A stretch of DNA of 10,913 nucleotides from Pseudomonadota bacterium (GTDB taxonomy: Bacteria; Desulfobacterota; Anaeroferrophillalia; Anaeroferrophillales; Tharpellaceae). Positions 7,108-10,913 of the stretch are shown piece by piece. The notes under the pieces were generated by a model, which ran no database searches, had not been told where the DNA came from, and worked only from the letters and a program-made list of their open reading frames with translations. The position numbers and the translations under genes were made by a program. How positions within the stretch are numbered: position 1 is the stretch's first letter; each line of letters begins with the position of its first letter. The stretch lies in assembly GCA_015486445.1 (NCBI GenBank), contig WFRT01000318.1, positions 1 to 10,913 of the forward strand. The letters run 5' to 3'.

Positions 7108-9483
7108 ATGAACAATCGTTTCCGCACTCTTTTTCTCAGCGGCCTGCTGCTGTTGATTGGTTTCTGGCTGCCGGTTGGGGGCGAAGCGGCCCTGCAACCG
7201 GGGATACGTACGGTCCGGATCGGCATCGTTACCGACGGTTCGACTCCCGCCGACCTGGCGGCCGCGGCCCTTTTCAAGAAAGAGATCAGGAACATTGTCG
7301 ATAACGAACATGAAGTCAGCTTTCCACCTGAATTCAACCTGTCCGGCCATGATTCCCGCGACCAGGTCAGGCAGGCCCTGGATAAACTGTTTGCTTCCCC
7401 GAAGGTTGACATTATTCTCGCACTCGGGGTTATATCTTCCTCCGAAGTTCTCCTTCGGAAGCGGATAAACAAGCCGGTAGTGGCTCCCTATGTCGCAGAT
7501 TTCGTGCTCAAGGAGCGCCAGCGCCAGAAACTCTCCGGTCGCAACCTGATCTGCATTGATTCCATGTACTATCTTGATCAGGATGTCGAAACCTTTCGGA
7601 AAATAGTTCCTTTTCACCATATTGCCCTGCTGCTTGACGAACGTGAGGCAAAAGCTTTCAGCAATCTCGATGAACTGGCCCGGGAGTTTGCCGCCCGTCA
7701 CCATTTAACAGTCGATGTGGTTACGGCCGGGGCGTCGGCCGATGCGGTGTTGAAGAAGATTTCCCCCGAGGTGGAGGCGGTTCTGGTTGGCCCCCTCTGG
7801 CATTTTGACGATGAACAGGTGGAGATTCTGGCCCGGGGGCTGATTGCCCGCCGGTTGCCCGGATTCACCATCTGGGACAGCCACCAGGTGGTTCTCGGGC
7901 TCTATGCCGGACTCGAGGCCCGGGGCAAGCAGGACATCCTGGCCCGGCGCGCTGCGGTTGCGGTGATGGATGTCATACTGCATGAAAACCCCAGCAAAAT
8001 TGATGTCGGGTTTATCCGCGACCGGGAACTTACGGTCAACATGGCCACGGCCCGGGCCATGGATATCCTGCCCAGCGTCCTGACCATGAGTGGCGCCCGG
8101 CTGATCAATGACCAGCCGGCGGGGCACGGCCGGCATCGCAATATCAGGGAAGTGGTCGACGAGGCCGTCAAGGCCAACCTCAACCTGCGCTCGGCCCGGA
8201 TTGCGGTGCGGGCCGGAGAGCAGAAGGTCGAGGAGTCGAAAGCCGACCTTCTGCCCCGGATTGACCTGAATACCGGGGCCTCGGTGATCGATCATGATCG
8301 GGCCCGGGTCGGAGCCGGGATGACGCCCCAGCGGGCCTGGACCGCCGGGGCGAGCGGGTCGGTGCTGCTCTACTCGGATAATGTCTGGGCCAATTACGAG
8401 TCGGAGAAATCCCTCCAGAAAGGTCGCGAGATGGACCGCGAACGGGTACGTCTCGATGTTACCTACCGGGCCTCGGTGGCCTATCTCAATCTTCTGCGGG
8501 CCCAGACTGTCGAAAGGATCTACAAAGAGAACCTGAAGTTGACCGAGGCCAACCTGAAACGGGCCCGGATTCGGGTTTCGACCGGGGCCGCCGGTCCCGA
8601 CGAAATCTACCGCTGGCAGACCAAGTACGCCGAAGACCGGCGCCAGGTGCTTTACCGGGAATCGGACAGCTTCGATGCCATGGAAGCGGTCAACCGGATT
8701 ATGCACACTCCTCTCGAGGAGGAGTTTCTGCCCGTCGAGACCACCCTCAAGGATCCGCTTTTCATCATGGGGGACCGGTTTTTCTGCCACATGATGGAAA
8801 AGCCGGTTTTCTTTAACCGTTTTCGGCGTTTTGCCATGGAAGAGGCGATCAACGCCCGGCCCGAGTTGAAAGTTTACGATGCCGCCATCAAGGCCAAGAA
8901 ACGCCAGGCAACCGCCGCCCACCGAGCCTATTGGCTGCCGGAATTCTCGGTTGACTGGTCGGTTGACCAGTATCTGGCTGATGCCGGGCACGGAGAACGC
9001 AGCGAGAACGACTATCTCGATGATACCGACTGGCAAGTGGGAGTCTATGCCCGTTTCCCGCTTTTTGAGGGGGGCAAGAAACGGGCCCGTTCCGGTCGCC
9101 TGACGGAAGAGGTTTCCTTGTTGCACAATGACCAGAGCGCCGCCGCCGAGGTGATTGCCCAAGGCGTGTTGAAGGCCCTGAACCGGACCCGGGCTTCCTA
9201 TCCCTCGATTACCCTGACCCGCCAGGCGGCCGAAGCCGCCCGCAAGAACTTCGAGCTGGTAACCGATTCCTATGTCCAGGGAATCAAGTCGATTATCGAT
9301 CTTCTGGATGCCCAGAGCCAGTCTCTCAATGCTGATCTCGATGCCGCCAACGCGGTCTACGATTTTCTCATTGATTTCATGGGGGTCGAGCGCTCATTGG
9401 GTAAATTCGTGATCTTTCTGCCCGAGGACCAGCGCCAGGCCTGGCGGGAAAAGGCTCATAAAGCCATTGGCATGCGGCCCTAG
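7108..9483 (+). CDS. TolC-family outer-membrane channel fused to substrate-binding-like domain
   Basis: This would be the outer-membrane exit duct of the pump encoded upstream. TAGGAG (7095-7100) with a 7-nt gap sets the start at 7108; the product has 791 residues. A signal peptide covers about 1-27. Residues of about 33-335 look like the ABC_sub_bind family (periplasmic binding-protein fold): VRIGIVTDG, VDIILALGVISS, KPVVAPYVADF, HHIALLLDE, AVLVGPLWHFDDE, and a closing LTVNMATARAMDILPSV. From about 345 to the end lies an outer-membrane efflux (OEP) domain with two long helical repeats: IREVVDEAVKANLNLRSARI, ADLLPRIDLNTG, TYRASVAYLNLLRAQ, LKVYDAAIKAKKRQATAAHR, YWLPEFSVDWSV, VYARFPLFEGGKKRARSG and YVQGIKSIIDLLDAQSQSLNADLD. 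Ordinary TolC-type proteins are about 450-490 residues, so the extra 300 are a real addition with no frame break. A role in capturing or sensing the substrate is speculation. Confidence 0.87.
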   Translation: MNNRFRTLFLSGLLLLIGFWLPVGGEAALQPGIRTVRIGIVTDGSTPADLAAAALFKKEIRNIVDNEHEVSFPPEFNLSGHDSRDQVRQALDKLFASPKVDIILALGVISSSEVLLRKRINKPVVAPYVADFVLKERQRQKLSGRNLICIDSMYYLDQDVETFRKIVPFHHIALLLDEREAKAFSNLDELAREFAARHHLTVDVVTAGASADAVLKKISPEVEAVLVGPLWHFDDEQVEILARGLIARRLPGFTIWDSHQVVLGLYAGLEARGKQDILARRAAVAVMDVILHENPSKIDVGFIRDRELTVNMATARAMDILPSVLTMSGARLINDQPAGHGRHRNIREVVDEAVKANLNLRSARIAVRAGEQKVEESKADLLPRIDLNTGASVIDHDRARVGAGMTPQRAWTAGASGSVLLYSDNVWANYESEKSLQKGREMDRERVRLDVTYRASVAYLNLLRAQTVERIYKENLKLTEANLKRARIRVSTGAAGPDEIYRWQTKYAEDRRQVLYRESDSFDAMEAVNRIMHTPLEEEFLPVETTLKDPLFIMGDRFFCHMMEKPVFFNRFRRFAMEEAINARPELKVYDAAIKAKKRQATAAHRAYWLPEFSVDWSVDQYLADAGHGERSENDYLDDTDWQVGVYARFPLFEGGKKRARSGRLTEEVSLLHNDQSAAAEVIAQGVLKALNRTRASYPSITLTRQAAEAARKNFELVTDSYVQGIKSIIDLLDAQSQSLNADLDAANAVYDFLIDFMGVERSLGKFVIFLPEDQRQAWREKAHKAIGMRP

Positions 9484-9511
9484 AGCGGTTTATAAGGAAG
9501 CAGATCATTGC

Positions 9512-9540
9512 CGGGGCGGGTTTTCCGCCCCGTTTACTTT
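9512..9540 (+). terminator. Strong intrinsic terminator ending the efflux operon
   Basis: A perfect 8-bp GC stem (CGGGGCGG at 9512-9519 with CCGCCCCG at 9525-9532) closes a 5-nt GTTTT loop and is followed by TTTACTTT. It lies 28 bp after the stop of the outer-membrane channel gene and before selD, and it bounds the five-gene unit. Confidence 0.88.
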
Positions 9541-9571
9541 GGACCGGACGATATTCAGAGCGGGGGATAGA

Positions 9572-10666
9572 GTGAAAGTTCAGATGAAGGGTACCCGAGA
9601 ACCCGAAAGCGGCAACCAGGTTCCGCGCCTTTCCACCCTGTCGGCGGCCTCCGGCTGAGCCGCCAAGATCGGTCCGTCGGCTCTGGCGGACGTCCTCAAG
9701 GGGTTGGATCTGCCGGTTGACGACCGGCTCCTGGTCGGCATCGACGGGGCCGACGACGCCGGTGTCTTTCGGCTCGACAAAAGCCGGGCCCTGGTCCAGA
9801 CCGTCGATTTTTTCACCCCGATGGTCGACGACCCCTACATTTTCGGCCAGGTCGCCGCGGCCAATGCCCTTAGCGACGTCTACGCCATGGGCGGGGTTCC
9901 GCTGACGGCCATGAACCTGGTCGCCTTTCCCATTACCCGTCTCGATCCCGGCATTTTGCGGGAGATTCTCAAGGGGGGGCTCGACAAGGTCCGCGAGGCC
10001 GGGGCCGTGCTGGCCGGCGGTCACAGTATCGACGATCCCGAGATAAAATACGGCCTGGCAGTCACCGGCGAGGTCCATCCCGAAGCCTTCTGGACCAACC
10101 GCGGGGCCCGGCCCGGTGATCTCCTGCTGCTCACCAAGCCGCTCGGCAACGGTATCCTGGCGACCGCCCTGAAAGCCGGTTTCGCCACGGAAGAAGAGAT
10201 TTCTCCGGCCCTCGACTGGATGGTTCGTCTCAACCGCCTGCCGCCGGAGGAAGATGCCGCCGCCGGAGGCTGGCGCCGGGCCGTGCATGCCTGCACCGAT
10301 GTCACCGGTTTCGGCCTGATCGGCCATCTCCGGGAGATGATCGCCGATGAACGGGTCGGGGCTCTGGTCGAACTTCATCGCGTGCCGCTCCTTGAGCGGG
10401 CCGAAGAGCTTTGCAGTCTCGGGATGTTTCCCGCCGGCGGCCACCGCAACCGCGATCACTTCGGCCGCTTCCTGCTTGGCGAGGATCTCGCCGACCCGCT
10501 TCTCCGCGATATCCTTTTCGATCCCCAGACCTCGGGCGGTCTGCTGCTGGCCGTGGCCCCGGATGAGGTTGACACGGTGATCCTGGCTTTCAACCGGGCC
10601 GGCTGCGGGAGCTGGCCGATCGGCCGCTTTTCCGAGCGTGATCCGGGCCGCATCATGCTGGTCTGA
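9572..10666 (+). CDS. selD: Selenophosphate synthetase (selenide, water dikinase), selenocysteine form
   Basis: The enzyme makes selenophosphate from selenide and ATP, the selenium donor for selenocysteine and selenouridine synthesis. The reading frame contains TGA at 9656-9658, giving SAASG-U-AAKIGP. Sec29 and Lys32 have the same spacing as Cys17 and Lys20 of the E. coli enzyme. The frame continues without break through family motifs: GADDAGVF (Asp61-Asp62), VDFFTPMVDDPYIFGQVAAA, NALSDVYAMGG, GGHSIDDPEIKYGLAVTGEV, DVTGFGLIGHLREM and FDPQTSGGLLLAV. GTG 9572 is chosen as start because GGGGGA (9562-9567) lies 4 nt upstream. ATG 9584 is the alternative, giving four fewer residues. The product is about 364 residues, close to E. 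coli SelD (347). A conventional caller would start at ATG 9704 and lose the active site. Its presence implies selenocysteine decoding genes elsewhere in the genome. Confidence 0.93.
9656..9692 (+). promoter_or_regulatory. Selenocysteine UGA codon and candidate bacterial SECIS hairpin
   Basis: Directly after the TGA, CCGCCA (9660-9665) pairs perfectly with TGGCGG (9684-9689). Inside, a 5-nt bulge (9666-9670) can lead to a short upper helix with CC (9674-9675) and GG (9679-9680) around a GTC loop. The loop begins with G 17 nt after the UGA, as I recall bacterial SECIS elements requiring. The lower stem is clear by eye; the upper stem is weak and was not folded computationally. Confidence 0.55.
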
Positions 10667-10690
10667 GTATAATTCCGGCAGGGACTGAGC

Positions 10691-10913
10691 ATGGCCGCAG
10701 ACCCAAAAACCACCCTTCCCGAACTGCTGGCCCCGGTCGGCAGTTTCGAGACCTTTGCCGCGGCCCTCGAGGCCGGGGCCGATGCCGTCTACCTGGGGCT
10801 CAAGAAATTCTCGGCCCGGGCCCGGGCGGAAAATTTCACCCTGGCCGATCTCACCCTGCTGGTTCCTTACGCCCACGGTCGCGGGGTCCGGGTCTACCTC
10901 GCCCTCAACACCC
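10691..10913 (+). CDS. Peptidase U32 family protein, N-terminal part
   Basis: The gene runs off the window after 74 codons. The visible N-terminus shows the opening pattern of the U32 (collagenase-like) family: ELLAPVGSFETFAAALEAG, ADAVYLGLKKFSARA, ENFTLADLTLLVPYAHGRG and VRVYLALNT, which form the first beta-alpha units of its TIM-like barrel. Characterised U32 members mostly support RNA hydroxylation (TrhP, RlhA) or O2-independent ubiquinone hydroxylation (UbiU/UbiV), so peptidase activity should not be assumed. ATG 10691 follows the selD stop by 24 bp. The ribosome binding site is weak (GGGA near 10680). No terminator separates it from selD, so cotranscription is plausible. The subfamily cannot be set without the cysteine-rich C-terminal part. 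Confidence 0.85.
   Translation, partial: MAADPKTTLPELLAPVGSFETFAAALEAGADAVYLGLKKFSARARAENFTLADLTLLVPYAHGRGVRVYLALNT

Noticed and set aside
5982..7472. Open frame of 496 codons on the minus strand opposite the DUF2950 gene
   Set aside because: Same shadow effect; the plus-strand DUF2950 protein and the start of the channel gene explain the region.
7705..9162. Open frame of 485 codons on the minus strand opposite the channel gene
   Set aside because: The composition is Gly/Pro/His-rich without recognisable motifs, and the plus-strand TolC-type protein is unambiguous.
9484..9571. Separate promoter for selD
   Set aside because: The AT-rich patches (TTTACT, GATATT) have no properly spaced -35 partner outside the terminator hairpin; a promoter probably exists but cannot be placed by eye.
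9467..9658. Separate short gene ending at TGA 9658
   Set aside because: Its frame continues as SelD beyond the TGA, which is a selenocysteine codon; the part before 9572 contains the terminator.
9377..10876. Open frame of 499 codons on the minus strand across selD
   Set aside because: It spans the terminator, selD and the start of the U32 gene, all well supported on the plus strand.

Overview
The window is GC-rich with dense, same-strand coding. It looks like a chromosomal segment of a Gram-negative bacterium. An outer-membrane factor, lipoprotein-type adaptor and RND pump show a double membrane. A selenocysteine-containing SelD fits an anaerobe or facultative anaerobe of the Desulfobacterota (former Deltaproteobacteria) type. 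The phylum is inferred from gene style and content; no ribosomal marker is present.

Layout. Positions 1-318 are non-coding: a short terminator-like hairpin for an upstream gene, a GC-rich pair of mutually exclusive hairpins, and a chain of overlapping CCGG-type inverted repeats. These lie directly in front of a good sigma70-type promoter (TTGACA-16 nt-TATAAA, 319-346). From there five genes run in the same direction with small gaps: a lipoprotein periplasmic adaptor (447-1571), an RND inner-membrane permease (1575-4721), a DUF3300 protein with a long basic low-complexity tail (4755-6050), a DUF2950 protein (6105-7097), and a TolC-type outer-membrane protein carrying an N-terminal domain that resembles ABC-transporter substrate-binding proteins (7108-9483). 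A strong intrinsic terminator follows (9512-9540).

After the terminator comes selD (9572-10666), whose catalytic residue is encoded by an in-frame TGA at 9656-9658. Ordinary gene callers would split or truncate this gene. The last gene, cut by the window edge, is a U32-family peptidase-like protein (from 10691).

How it may work together: the adaptor, pump and outer-membrane genes supply all three parts of a tripartite efflux machine. The DUF3300/DUF2950 pair, both predicted to be exported, sits between the pump and the outer-membrane gene inside the same apparent transcription unit. This suggests accessory envelope proteins. The most unusual points are the ligand-binding-like domain fused to the outer-membrane channel, the embedded DUF pair, and the selenoprotein form of SelD with a candidate SECIS hairpin just after its UGA. 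Substrate and physiological role cannot be read from the sequence.
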